Source: Natrinema ejinorense
Lineage (GTDB): Archaea > Halobacteriota > Halobacteria > Halobacteriales > Natrialbaceae
Assembly: GCF_002494345.1 (NCBI RefSeq)
Contig: NZ_NXNI01000001.1
Coordinates: forward strand, 1,550,001 to 1,614,000
Reading direction: 5' to 3'
DNA length: 64,000 bases
In this document: one piece after another, positions 25,623-33,714 of the stretch
How the letters are laid out: every line of letters starts with the position of its first letter
Numbering within the stretch: the stretch's first letter is position 1
Notes under the pieces: generated by a model
Told to the model about the DNA's origin: nothing
The model's database searches: none
Seen by the model: the letters and a program-made list of their open reading frames with translations, nothing else
Position numbers and translations under genes: made by a program

Positions 25623-25645
25623 CGGAAGACGCTTCGCGTCTTCCG
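25623..25645. repeat. Perfect hairpin in the rps8e upstream gap
   Basis: cggaagacgc / gcgtcttccg form a 10-bp stem with a 3-base loop. The 275-bp gap around it has a frame rich in Arg/Glu typical of haloarchaeal intergenic repeats but no gene I can support. It lies 3' of the minus-strand propeller gene, so it may act in transcript termination or stability. Confidence 0.5.
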
Positions 25646-25767
25646 AACTCTCGTTCACGAGAACACTCCTTCCTCCGTTCACTCGCTCCTGGTAGTCGCT
25701 CCTTCACATCGGTCGTCGGCCCGCTCGCTCCCGCCGGTCGCTCGCGGTTACTGACAGTGGACCGCAC

Positions 25768-27228
25768 TCATTCGTCCGGAACCAGACAGTACGCATGGCC
25801 GGGCTCCTCGAGAACCGTCTCCTCGTCGTCGTCGTAGTAGTTCGAGACGACGCCGCGCTCGGCGTAATAGATGCGGTCGCCTCGCGGGATCGCACCGCTG
25901 GTGACGTGACCGCGGTTTTCGACCCGCCAGCGTCGCTCGCCGGTGTCCCGTTCGAGGGCGTACAGATGCGTGTCGTAGGAGCCGACGAGGATCGATTCGG
26001 CAGTTGCCGTTATCGACCCGATGACGCGACCGCCGACGTCCGCCGACCACAGCTCGTCGCCCGTTTCGGTATCCAGTGCGTACACGTGGTGATCGTCGCT
26101 TCCGACGTAGACGACTCCCTGATCCGGATCGATCGCCGGGTTCGACATGTTAACTCGGCCAGTCTCGAAGGACCACTCCTCGCTTCCGTCCGCGAGGTCG
26201 AGTCGGTAGTAGCGCCCGTCCCAGGAGCCGACGAACGCAGCCCCGTCGTAGGTCGGAATCGTGCCCTTGATCTGGGCACCGAGATTGAACCGGCCGCCGG
26301 CCTTCGATTTGCCGTCGGGGCCGCCCTCGCCGCCGGCCTGGAACGACCAGGCAAGCTCGAGCGAGGGGAACTCCCAGCAATAGACCACGCCGTCGTTCGA
26401 CCCGGTGACGAGCCGGCCGGCCTCGCAGTCGATCGCGGGCGAGGGATGGGGCATCCCCCAGAGGCGGTCGTCGCTCCAGGTCGGGGTGCCGGTCGCGGCA
26501 TCGAGTTCCCAGAGAGCGCCGCTGTCCGGGTTGCTGTACTCCGCGAGGAGGTACAGAGTGCCGTCGATGTAGGCTGGACTCGAGCCGATCGCGATCGCGC
26601 CGCCGAACTCGCGTGCGGCCGTTCGCCAGATCACCTCGCCGGAGTCGATGTCGATGGCGTAGCAATCGCCGTCGTAGCCGCCGATATAGGCCGTGCCGTC
26701 GACGATCGCCGGCGTGCCGTGAAAGCCGAGGCTTCTGGACGCGCCGGTGTCGAGTTGCCAGCGACGCTCGCCGGTCGGGGTGTAGGCATCGATTCGCCCG
26801 GTGTCGCTCGCGATCAGGATCGTCTCGCCGTCCGGCGTCGGCCGAGGCGTCGACTTGGCAGCAGTGTGACCGATCTCGTTAGTCGGTATCGACCAGTCGA
26901 CGCGAACGGCGGACGGAACGGTTTCGTCGGGATAGTATCCGTACCGGCGCAGACCGCGACGGAACATCGATATGTCGTCGTCCGCCGGAAGCGGGACGTA
27001 GCCGTCTTCGCGTTCCGCAGCGGCAGCGACGGCTGAACAGTCCGGGGGCGACCGGTACGCTCGCCCGACACAGCCTGCGAGGCCGACGGTTCCAACAGTC
27101 GCCCCGATAGAGAGCAGCTGCCGCCGGGAGATCGGCGTCTCACCGGCTTCGCGGCCGTTCCGAGCGGCGGCAGCCGTCCCCGAGGCTCGACCGGAGTCGG
27201 TCTCCCGACGGGCAGCGTCCTCGTTCAC
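25768..27228 (-). CDS. PQQ-type beta-propeller Tat lipoprotein
   Basis: 486 residues from GTG 27228, five bases after the malic enzyme stop; a TTG further upstream would overlap that gene. Tat motif SRRQLLSIG and lipobox VGLAGC put the mature protein outside, lipid-anchored. At least six propeller blades repeat patterns such as TAYIGGYDGDCYAIDIDSG, VVYVGSDDHHVYALDTETG and SILVGSYDTHLYALERDTG. These match PQQ-like repeats of the BamB type and lack the Ca2+/PQQ residues that would mark a dehydrogenase. It may be a surface scaffold or ligand-binding protein. Translation is probably coupled to maeB. Confidence 0.85.
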   Translation of the reverse strand: MNEDAARRETDSGRASGTAAAARNGREAGETPISRRQLLSIGATVGTVGLAGCVGRAYRSPPDCSAVAAAAEREDGYVPLPADDDISMFRRGLRRYGYYPDETVPSAVRVDWSIPTNEIGHTAAKSTPRPTPDGETILIASDTGRIDAYTPTGERRWQLDTGASRSLGFHGTPAIVDGTAYIGGYDGDCYAIDIDSGEVIWRTAAREFGGAIAIGSSPAYIDGTLYLLAEYSNPDSGALWELDAATGTPTWSDDRLWGMPHPSPAIDCEAGRLVTGSNDGVVYCWEFPSLELAWSFQAGGEGGPDGKSKAGGRFNLGAQIKGTIPTYDGAAFVGSWDGRYYRLDLADGSEEWSFETGRVNMSNPAIDPDQGVVYVGSDDHHVYALDTETGDELWSADVGGRVIGSITATAESILVGSYDTHLYALERDTGERRWRVENRGHVTSGAIPRGDRIYYAERGVVSNYYDDDEETVLEEPGHAYCLVPDE

Positions 27229-27232
27229 GTGT

Positions 27233-29488
27233 TTACTCCTGTTGGGCGTCGACGACCGCAACGCCGGCCAGGTTCACGATGTCCTTGACCTCGTCGCCCC
27301 GCTGGAGGACGTGGACCGGCTTGTCCATCCCGACCAGCATCGGGCCGATGGCGTCCGCGCCGCCGAGTCGCTGGAGCAGCTTGTAGCCGATGTTGCCCGA
27401 CTCGAGGTTCGGGAAGACCAGCACGTTCGCGGGTTCATCGAGTTCGGAGAAGCCGTAGGTTCCCTCGAGGATGTCCTCGACGACGGCGGTGTCGGCCTGC
27501 ATCTCGCCGTCGACCGTGAAGTCGACCTCGGGGTCGTCCTGCAGCATCGACGCTGCCTTGCGGGGTTTCCGGGTCCCTTCGTTGTTGACGCTGCCGAAGT
27601 TCGAGTAGGAAAGCAAGGCGGCGCGCGGTTCAATGTTGAACCGGCGTGCGAGCTTCCCCGTCTGCTTGGTGACCTCGGCGAGGACTTCCTCGTCGGGGGC
27701 CTGATTGACCGTCGCGTCGGCGACGAAGATCACGCGGTTCTTGAACGTCAGCATGTAGACGCCCGCAGCGTAGTCGACGTCCTCGTCGGTGCCGATGACC
27801 TGCAGCGGCGGTCGGAGCGCCGACGGATAGTGATGGGAGAGCCCCGTCAGGAGTGCGTCGGCGTCGCCCTGTTCGACCATCACGCTCCCGAAGTAGTTCG
27901 AATCGCGTTCGATGAGTTCGCCGGCTTCGCTGCGCGTAATCCCCTTGCGTGCGCGGAGTTCGTGGAGCCGTTCGGCGTACTCCTCGTAGTCGCCGACGGT
28001 CGGATCGGCGACCGTCGGATCGAAGTCCAGCCCGAGATTTGCGGCCGTCGCCCTGATCTCGTCCTCGTCGCCGATCAACACCGGCAGAGCGATTCCCTGT
28101 TCCTGGATCTGGTAGGCCGCGCGGATCATCTTCTCGTTTTCTCCCTCCGCCAGCGCGACCGTCTTGGGATCGCTCTTCGCCTTGTTGAGGACGACCCGCA
28201 TCATCTCGCGCGATTTCCCGAGGCGGGCCTCGAGTTCCTCCTCGTAGGCCTCGAGGTCGATCTCGGTGCGAGCCGCACCGGACTCCATCGCGGCCTCGGC
28301 GATCGCCGGTGCCACGCGGAAGAGCACGCGGGGGTCGACGGGCTTTGGAATGATGTAGTCGGGACCGTACTGGATCGGATCGTCGCCGTAGGCCTTGACG
28401 ACCGCGTCGGGGACGTCCTGGCGAGCCAGTTCGGCCAGCGCCTCGGCACAGGCGACCTTCATGTCCTCGTTGATCTCGGTGGCGCGCACGTCGAGTGCGC
28501 CACGGAAGATGAAGGGGAACCCGAGCACGTTGTTGACCTGATTGGGGTAATCCGAGCGGCCGGTCGCCATGATGACGGTGTCGTCGCGGGCCTCCTTGGC
28601 GTCCTCGTAGGCGATCTCCGGATCGGGATTGGCCATCGCGAAGACGATCGGATTCGAGCCCATCGACTGCACCATTTCCTGGGAGACGATGCCGCCGATC
28701 GAGAGGCCGACGAAGACGTCTGCACCCTCCATCGCGTCCGCGAGGCCGCCCTCGGGCACGTCGCGGGCGAACTGCTGTTTGTATTCGTTGACGTCGCCCG
28801 CCGCCGCGCGCTCCTCGGTGATGATCCCCGAGGAGTCACACATCGTGATGTTCTCCTTCTTGCAACCCAGCGAGACGTAAAACCGCGCCGTCGCGATGGC
28901 GCTTGCGCCCGCGCCAGAGAAGGTGATCTCGAGTTCCTCGAGGCTCTTTCCGGCGATGTCGGCCGCGTTGAGCAATGCAGCGCCGGAGATGATCGCGGTG
29001 CCGTGTTGATCGTCGTGGAAGACCGGGATATCGATCTCCTCGCGCAGGCGTTCCTCGACGGTGAAACAGCCGGGGGCTTTGATGTCCTCTAAGTTGATCC
29101 CGCCGAAGGTCGGCTCCATCATCTTGATGGCCTCGACGAGTCTGTCGGGGTCGGAATCGTCTAGTTCGATGTCGAAGACGTCGATGTCGGCAAAGCGCTT
29201 GAACAGGACACCCTTCCCTTCCATGACGGGTTTCGACGCCTGCGCGCCGATGTCCCCGAGCCCCAGCACGGCCGAGCCGTTCGAGACGACGCCGACGAGG
29301 TTCCCCTTCGCCGTGTAGCTGTAGGCATCCGTTTCGTCCTCGTCGATCTCGAGACACGGCGCGGCGACGCCCGGCGAGTAGGCGAGCGAGAGGTCACGCT
29401 GCGTATTCGTCGGTTTCGTGGTCGATATTTCGATCTTTCCCGGTGGATCGGTCCGGTGGTACTCCAGTGCGTCCTCGTCTAGTCCCAT
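27233..29488 (-). CDS. maeB: NADP-type malic enzyme with phosphotransacetylase-like domain
   Basis: 751 residues from ATG 29488 ([19 protein letters not shown]). The malic enzyme half (about 1-420) has [15 protein letters not shown], the metal-binding [33 protein letters not shown] region and the Rossmann [16 protein letters not shown]. The C-terminal half (about 430-751) is PTA-like ([61 protein letters not shown]). It decarboxylates malate to pyruvate with NAD(P)H formation; the PTA domain is generally a regulatory acetyl-CoA-binding module, not an active transferase. It supplies reducing power that PHA synthesis could use. Confidence 0.94.
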   Translation of the reverse strand: MGLDEDALEYHRTDPPGKIEISTTKPTNTQRDLSLAYSPGVAAPCLEIDEDETDAYSYTAKGNLVGVVSNGSAVLGLGDIGAQASKPVMEGKGVLFKRFADIDVFDIELDDSDPDRLVEAIKMMEPTFGGINLEDIKAPGCFTVEERLREEIDIPVFHDDQHGTAIISGAALLNAADIAGKSLEELEITFSGAGASAIATARFYVSLGCKKENITMCDSSGIITEERAAAGDVNEYKQQFARDVPEGGLADAMEGADVFVGLSIGGIVSQEMVQSMGSNPIVFAMANPDPEIAYEDAKEARDDTVIMATGRSDYPNQVNNVLGFPFIFRGALDVRATEINEDMKVACAEALAELARQDVPDAVVKAYGDDPIQYGPDYIIPKPVDPRVLFRVAPAIAEAAMESGAARTEIDLEAYEEELEARLGKSREMMRVVLNKAKSDPKTVALAEGENEKMIRAAYQIQEQGIALPVLIGDEDEIRATAANLGLDFDPTVADPTVGDYEEYAERLHELRARKGITRSEAGELIERDSNYFGSVMVEQGDADALLTGLSHHYPSALRPPLQVIGTDEDVDYAAGVYMLTFKNRVIFVADATVNQAPDEEVLAEVTKQTGKLARRFNIEPRAALLSYSNFGSVNNEGTRKPRKAASMLQDDPEVDFTVDGEMQADTAVVEDILEGTYGFSELDEPANVLVFPNLESGNIGYKLLQRLGGADAIGPMLVGMDKPVHVLQRGDEVKDIVNLAGVAVVDAQQE

Positions 29489-29603
29489 ACCGGGGACACT
29501 GCAGGGGAGTACTAAAAACAATGCGAAGGGGAGTTTCGACAGCTGTCGTAAACGGTCCCGAACCAACCACCCCGTTCGTCGCGAAAATACGTCGATTCGA
29601 CCG

Positions 29604-29610
29604 TTTTATA
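29604..29610 (+). promoter_or_regulatory. TATA box of coaD
   Basis: ttttata, centred about 28 bp before ATG 29635; it fixes a leaderless start. Confidence 0.55.
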
Positions 29611-29634
29611 CGCACCGCGGGAGTGACCTGTGAT

Positions 29635-30099
29635 ATGGACGTCGCGCTTGGTGGGACCTTCGACCCCGTTCATGACGGCCATCGACGGCTGTTCGAACGG
29701 GCGTTCGAACTCGGGGACGTGACGGTCGGGCTGACCAGCGACGAGCTCGCACCGAAGACGCGAGACGTCGACCGGAACGTCCGCTCGTACGAGGAACGGA
29801 AACAGGATCTCGCGGCCGAACTCGAGTCGATCGCCGCCGACTACGACCGCGAGTTCGACATTCGGATGCTCGAAGCGCCGACGGGGATCGCGACCGAACC
29901 GCAGTTCGAGTATCTCGTCGTCTCGCCGGAAACCCGCGAGGGCGGCGCACGAATCAACGAGATCCGCCGCGAACGCGGCCACGACCCCCTGGAAGTGGTC
30001 GTCGTTCCCCACGTCCTCGCCGACGACGGCGATATCATCTCGAGTACGCGGATCGTCGCGGGGGAGATCGACGAACACGGTGCCGTCGTCGACGACTGA
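29635..30099 (+). CDS. coaD: Phosphopantetheine adenylyltransferase, archaeal type
   Basis: 154 residues from ATG 29635. The nucleotidyltransferase start VALGGTFDPVHDGHRRLFERAF holds the HxGH-like nucleotide motif, and near the end DIISSTRI is the ISSTxI signature that binds the triphosphate. Short archaeal CoaD proteins convert 4'-phosphopantetheine and ATP to dephospho-CoA. The alternative, a different cytidylyltransferase-like enzyme, is unlikely given the ISSTRI end. It is divergent from maeB and leaderless. Confidence 0.9.
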   Translation: MDVALGGTFDPVHDGHRRLFERAFELGDVTVGLTSDELAPKTRDVDRNVRSYEERKQDLAAELESIAADYDREFDIRMLEAPTGIATEPQFEYLVVSPETREGGARINEIRRERGHDPLEVVVVPHVLADDGDIISSTRIVAGEIDEHGAVVDD

Positions 30100-30318
30100 G
30101 ACGGAGTATCACCGAGTTACGACACGGTCGGTTGCCCAGCGCGAATCGCAACGACGCCGGTACTGACGGCGAAGGCGAATTCCGCCCCTCTCCTGTCGGT
30201 CTGTCTGTCGGGACAACGCCACAGCCGCGGCACCTCACACGAGGTGTAGCGGCTGACGGCGACGGTATCGGGACCCATGCCGTCAGTGGGGCGGTGACCG
30301 GTCACCTGTAGGAGTCCG

Positions 30319-30627
30319 TTACCAGCGGGGCGGCTCGAGTCCGGCCGACTCGAGGAGGTCCTTCCAGCGCGACTGGATCGAGAGTCGAGAGACGTCGGCG
30401 GCGTCGGCGACTGCGCCCTGCGTCCGGCCGTCGCCGGCGACGAGCGACCCCGCGTAGAGGCTGGCTGCAAGGACCGCTCGTTTCGAGCGATCGGACGCCG
30501 GCACGTCGGCGAGGAAGAGGTCGACCGCACACGACCGCGCTTCCGTCGATAGCTCCAGGCGCTCGGCGGCGGTCTCGAGTTCCTCGAGCCACGGTTCGTA
30601 CTCGATGCGATCACGGGCGCTGTGCAT
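30319..30627 (-). CDS. TFB-related single cyclin-fold protein
   Basis: 102 residues from ATG 30627, chosen because a minus-strand TATA (ctttatg, read at 30652-30658) lies 28 bp upstream. It shows half of a TFIIB core: AAERLELSTEARSCAVDLFLADVPASDRSKRAVLAASLYAGSLVAG, then a TQGAVADAADVSRLSIQSRWKDLLE segment that resembles the helix-turn-helix of the second cyclin repeat. The zinc ribbon, B-finger and other cyclin repeat are missing. It may be a transcription modulator competing with TFB, or a decayed copy. Haloarchaea carry many TFB paralogues. Confidence 0.65.
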   Translation of the reverse strand: MHSARDRIEYEPWLEELETAAERLELSTEARSCAVDLFLADVPASDRSKRAVLAASLYAGSLVAGDGRTQGAVADAADVSRLSIQSRWKDLLESAGLEPPRW

Positions 30628-30866
30628 GCCCCTGCATATCGGTTCGGTCGGCATAAAGCTCCGGTCCACGAGCAAGGCGGTGTTCGCCAGGCCCGTTGCC
30701 ACGACCGTTCGCCGATCGGCTTTTCCAGATCGACCGCTACTCGAGTATCAGTCCGTGAGAGTCCCGATTTCGGTCGGGTTTTCTGTCCGAATACGAGACG
30801 ACTACTAAACCGCGTACCGACTCGAGTATCGAGCCACCGGGCGGTCGGTATGATTCGGGCCCCGAT

Positions 30867-31040
30867 ATGCAAGCGCCAACCTGTAAACTCGTCTGTACCG
30901 GCTGTGGGCTCGAGATGCCCTATCGGGAGCGGTGGCTGGCCGAACAGGCCGCGGAGTTGCATCAGCTTCGAGATCCCGAGCACGTCACGCACATCGTCCC
31001 GCCGGACTGGTCGCCGGAGGAACCGGTCACGCACGGGTAA
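30867..31040 (+). CDS. 57-residue Cys-motif protein
   Basis: A short frame from ATG 30867 to TAA 31040. It reads MQAPTCKLVCTGCGLEMPYR, with a CxxxCxxC cluster at residues 6-13, then an amphipathic helix RERWLAEQAAELHQL and an acidic end with two His. It could bind one zinc through Cys and His, but the full ligand set is uncertain. The haloarchaeal amino acid composition supports coding. It sits 46 bp upstream of tRNA-Leu on the same strand. Confidence 0.5.
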   Translation: MQAPTCKLVCTGCGLEMPYRERWLAEQAAELHQLRDPEHVTHIVPPDWSPEEPVTHG

Positions 31041-31086
31041 CGTGGACCGACAGGTACTTACTCGATTCGCGAAAACTCGGTGGTGA

Positions 31087-31171
31087 GCGCGGGTAGCCAA
31101 GCCAGGCCAACGGCGCAGCGCTTAGGACGCTGTCCCGTAGGGGTCCGCCGGTTCGAATCCGGTCCCGCGCA
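31087..31171 (+). tRNA. tRNA-Leu (anticodon UAG)
   Basis: An 85-nt gene with no intron. The acceptor stem is gcgcggg/cccgcgc with discriminator A at 31171; CCA is not encoded. The anticodon arm is gcagcg-cttagga-cgctgt with TAG at 34-36. A long class II variable arm (cccgtagggg) and the T-arm ccggttcgaatccgg confirm leucine identity. The last 23 bases recur twice downstream. Confidence 0.96.
31149..31171 (+). repeat. tRNA-Leu 3' tail, copy 1 (within the gene)
   Basis: Bases from the T-arm to the discriminator, starting cggttcgaatccggtcccgc and ending gca. Identical to 31271-31293 and 31440-31462; presumed attB-like core. Confidence 0.85.
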
Positions 31172-31270
31172 TGGCTGTCGCGAGCAAACTCGCGAGCGAC
31201 AGCGATCGTCGACCGGTTCGAACCCTGCAAGGAACGCGCAGCGACCAGCGGGAGCGAGCATTTCTTGCTT

Positions 31271-31293
31271 CGGTTCGAATCCGGTCCCGCGCA
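31271..31293 (+). repeat. tRNA-Leu 3' tail, copy 2
   Basis: Exact 23-bp copy of the end of tRNA-Leu, 122 bp downstream of the first. Confidence 0.85.
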
Positions 31294-31439
31294 TTGTCTG
31301 CGAATCGTAGACTCGCAGGCCAGCAAATCTCTGATTTGCGCTGCTGTCGCGAGCAAACTCGCGAGCAACAGCAATCGTCGACCGATTCGAACCCCGGAAG
31401 TCGCAGCGCTCGAGCAAAGCGAGAGCGACCGTCTTCCGT

Positions 31440-31462
31440 CGGTTCGAATCCGGTCCCGCGCA
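31440..31462 (+). repeat. tRNA-Leu 3' tail, copy 3
   Basis: Exact 23-bp copy, 169 bp beyond copy 2. The PhiH1-type repressor gene lies just to the right. Confidence 0.85.
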
Positions 31463-31595
31463 GGCCACGCCTCACGGACAGCGTGGGCCGCCACAGTGTG
31501 AGACTCGGTTGCAGCGAGACGGTATTCCGCTGGCAAGAGAAGGGATTCCGAAACCCACTCCGGCGTCGCCGTGTCCCCAGTGACAATAGACCGCC

Positions 31596-31853
31596 TCAGT
31601 CGTCCTGAACGAGCGAACTCGCGTCGAACTCCCCCTCGAGATACGATTTCCCCTCGTCGGTGATCACGTAGAAGCCTCGAGACGGCCGCTCGAGCAGGCC
31701 ATACGACACGAGTTTGCGACAGCGGACGCCGATATAATTGTTGTTCCGATCGAGCGCATCCGCGATTACTTTCGGAGTGCCGGCCTGGTTCGATCCGAGG
31801 TACTCGAGGATTTCGTCATCTGCCCGCGTCATCCACTCGGCACGCTTTCGCAT
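31596..31853 (-). CDS. PhiH1-type phage repressor, winged helix
   Basis: 85 residues: MRKRAEWMTRADDEILEYLGSN opens the family of small PhiH1-repressor-like proteins, followed by the helix-turn-helix TPKVIADALDRNNNYIGVRCRKLVSYGLLERPSRGFYVITDEGKSYLEGE. It binds DNA as a small winged helix. Such genes are found in haloarchaeal proviruses and integrated plasmids. Its place directly beyond the tRNA tail copies supports an integration hotspot. No integrase is present, so any provirus has been lost. Confidence 0.8.
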   Translation of the reverse strand: MRKRAEWMTRADDEILEYLGSNQAGTPKVIADALDRNNNYIGVRCRKLVSYGLLERPSRGFYVITDEGKSYLEGEFDASSLVQDD

Positions 31854-32093
31854 TGGAAGAACTATGCTAAGCAGTGATTCATGAATGTCCGTAGAAACAT
31901 TGCTATAGAGATTGTAAAAATCTAGATTGAGAGCTACAAAATCTCATTTACATCGTAAAGCATAGTTTTATGTTGGATTAGAAAACAATATGGAGATGCG
32001 GAAGCCACACTCGGAACGAGACCGTCCGCAAAACGGCAGGGCGGTGCTAGGACAGCGCCCTGCGATGGCTTCCGTAGTCGAGGGACAGAAGCC

Positions 32094-32588
32094 ATGCCAC
32101 TTGACGATTCGCGGGGGCTTGAATCCCCCGACCGACGAGCTGTATCGACCGATTCGACGCCTCGAGTCCGCACCGACGGCGGTGAGCGACCCGGTGGGTC
32201 GCGATCCTCGTCCGACGGGGAGCCCGACGGTGGTGAGCGACCGTCATCGAACGAGGGGGCCGCTGCTGGGGAGGCACCCGCGTCCCGCCTGCGCCTCGAG
32301 GCGCTCGATACGATCGACGCCGCGGCGCGAGCCCTGCTGGCGGACGTCCGGCGACTGCAGGGAGGGGACGGACTCGAGGTGGGGACACGACGAGACGTGA
32401 CTCGGACCCTCCACGAGATCCGGGAGGCTACGGGTCGCGTCGGCCGACTGCTAGAGGGGGACGGAGAGTGTGGGGGTGGCGACGACGGACGAGTATCGGA
32501 ACTCGCCTATCGCGGGAACGGCGTGCGGTCGGTGCTCGGCCCCGATCTGATCTCGTTCGAACGCGAACACGACGATCGCGACGACTGA
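32094..32588 (+). CDS. Haloarchaeal hypothetical protein
   Basis: 164 residues. The N-terminal ~65 are low-complexity Ser/Gly/Glu/Asp; then a helical part LRLEALDTIDAAARALLADVRRLQ and VTRTLHEIREATGRVGRLLEGD; then an acidic tail. The acidic composition fits a genuine haloarchaeal protein more than the overlapping Arg/Pro-rich frames do. I do not recognise a family, and no regulatory element is clear. The 240 bp upstream is AT-rich. Confidence 0.45.
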   Translation: MPLDDSRGLESPDRRAVSTDSTPRVRTDGGERPGGSRSSSDGEPDGGERPSSNEGAAAGEAPASRLRLEALDTIDAAARALLADVRRLQGGDGLEVGTRRDVTRTLHEIREATGRVGRLLEGDGECGGGDDGRVSELAYRGNGVRSVLGPDLISFEREHDDRDD

Positions 32589-32900
32589 CGACCGTCTCGC
32601 GACCCCAGCGGGGGGACCTCGAAGGCGGAACCGCGACGGCATCCGCCCTCGAGCGTGCTACAGGACCGTCGTCCGCCCTCGTGGGGTCAAACCGGCCCAC
32701 ACGTCGAAACGGGTCGTGCTGTCGACCGGCGGCGCTCGATCACTCGCGGTGAGGGGGTTCCGGGATCGAACGACGAGTGTCGTCGACCAAATGACGACTC
32801 GCCGTCAGATAATTGAACCCAGTCGAACGGAGAGAGAAGCGACAGACAAACGTCAGACACTCCATAACGCTTATTCGCGCAGGAACGGGTTGTAGTATCA
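32589..32900. other. 312-bp interval upstream of dacZ
   Basis: No gene seen. The right end holds the dacZ promoter: cttatt (32870-32875), centred about 28 bp before ATG 32901, so dacZ is probably leaderless. Confidence 0.45.
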
Positions 32901-33713
32901 ATGGTCGGGTTAGACGACGTGTTCGGGGATCTCTTTGCGAGTGTCGATTCGGTCGTCCTCTTCTCGCCGAGTGGCTCGTACTACGAACGATTCGCGGCCG
33001 TCGACGATCTCGACGTCATCGTCGTCGGCACCGAAAACGCCGTCGGCGCGGAGCCGTTCGTCGAGTTACCGCTCGAGTTCGAGGAGATCACCGATCGGAT
33101 CCGCTTCGGCCTCGAGGGGGCGCTCGAACAGGGGGTCATCGAGGACGGCGACACGCTCGCCTGTGCGACGAGCGTCTTCAGCGACGAGATCGATACCGTC
33201 TCTCGCGTTCGGGCGGACGCGGAGGCGCAAACGGGGATCTACGACCTGTTCGTCAAATCCCGTGCGGACCCGGAGGTCGTCAAGGCGGTCCTCGAGTTGG
33301 CGATCGAACTGGGGAAGAAGGGACAGAAGGGCAAGCCCGTGGGCGCGCTGTTCGTCGTCGGCGACGCGGGCAAGGTGATGAACAAGTCCCGGCCGCTGTC
33401 GTACAACCCCTTCGAGAAGTCCCACGTTCACGTCGGCGACCCGATCGTGAACGTCATGCTCAAGGAGTTCTCGCGGCTCGACGGCGCGTTCATCATCTCC
33501 GACGCGGGGAAGATCGTCTCCGCGTATCGCTACCTCGAGCCCTCGGCGGAGGGCGTCGACATTCCGAAGGGACTGGGGGCGCGGCACATGGCCGGCGGCG
33601 CGATCACGCGGGACACGAACGCGATCGCGATCGTGCTCTCCGAAAGCGACGGGCTCGTTCGCGCGTTCAAGGCCGGCGAGCTCATTCTCGAGGTCGATCC
33701 GGAGGCGTACTGA
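32901..33713 (+). CDS. dacZ: Diadenylate cyclase DacZ (c-di-AMP synthase)
   Basis: 270 residues, archaeal DacZ layout: an N-terminal pyruvate-kinase-like alpha/beta domain (about 1-105), then the DAC catalytic domain (about 125-265). Active-site motifs are LDGAFIISDAG, the DGA box, and LGARHMAGGAIT in the position of the RHR box. It condenses two ATP into cyclic di-AMP, a second messenger that in bacteria and in Haloferax is tied to osmotic and potassium balance. ATG 32901 is leaderless. An MscS channel gene starts one base after the stop, so both are co-expressed. Confidence 0.93.
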   Translation: MVGLDDVFGDLFASVDSVVLFSPSGSYYERFAAVDDLDVIVVGTENAVGAEPFVELPLEFEEITDRIRFGLEGALEQGVIEDGDTLACATSVFSDEIDTVSRVRADAEAQTGIYDLFVKSRADPEVVKAVLELAIELGKKGQKGKPVGALFVVGDAGKVMNKSRPLSYNPFEKSHVHVGDPIVNVMLKEFSRLDGAFIISDAGKIVSAYRYLEPSAEGVDIPKGLGARHMAGGAITRDTNAIAIVLSESDGLVRAFKAGELILEVDPEAY

Positions 33714-33714
33714 T

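Larger units (their letters stand above)
31172..31462 (+). repeat. Two hairpin-rich units each ending in a tRNA tail copy
   Basis: Unit 1 (31172-31293, 122 bp) and unit 2 (31294-31462, 169 bp) share an internal order: a hairpin containing gcgagcaaactcgcgagc, then atcgtcgaccg(g/a)ttcgaaccc (a degenerate T-arm), a GC-rich hairpin, and the exact 23-bp tRNA-Leu tail. Unit 2 has extra hairpins at its left (ctgcga...tcgcag and gcaaatc-tct-gatttgc). Open frames across this region on the minus strand encode only translated tRNA tail and are not genes. Either serial integration and excision scars or a tRNA-derived satellite. Confidence 0.75.

Noticed and set aside
25540-25767. 75-codon Arg/Glu-rich minus-strand frame
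   Set aside because: Matches the low-complexity pattern of haloarchaeal intergenic repeats around a hairpin and has no conserved domain.
30117-31100. 327-codon minus-strand frame
   Set aside because: Runs antisense over the CxxxCxxC gene and in another frame over the TFB-like gene; Arg/Ser/Pro-rich, no domain.
31172-31462. CRISPR array
   Set aside because: Only three repeats, unequal spacers of 99 and 146 bp, the repeat is a tRNA tail, and no cas gene is near.
31027-31586. Minus-strand frames of 136-169 codons with repeated GTGFEP/AGPDSNR motifs
   Set aside because: These residues are the translated complement of the tRNA-Leu tail copies, a familiar false annotation.
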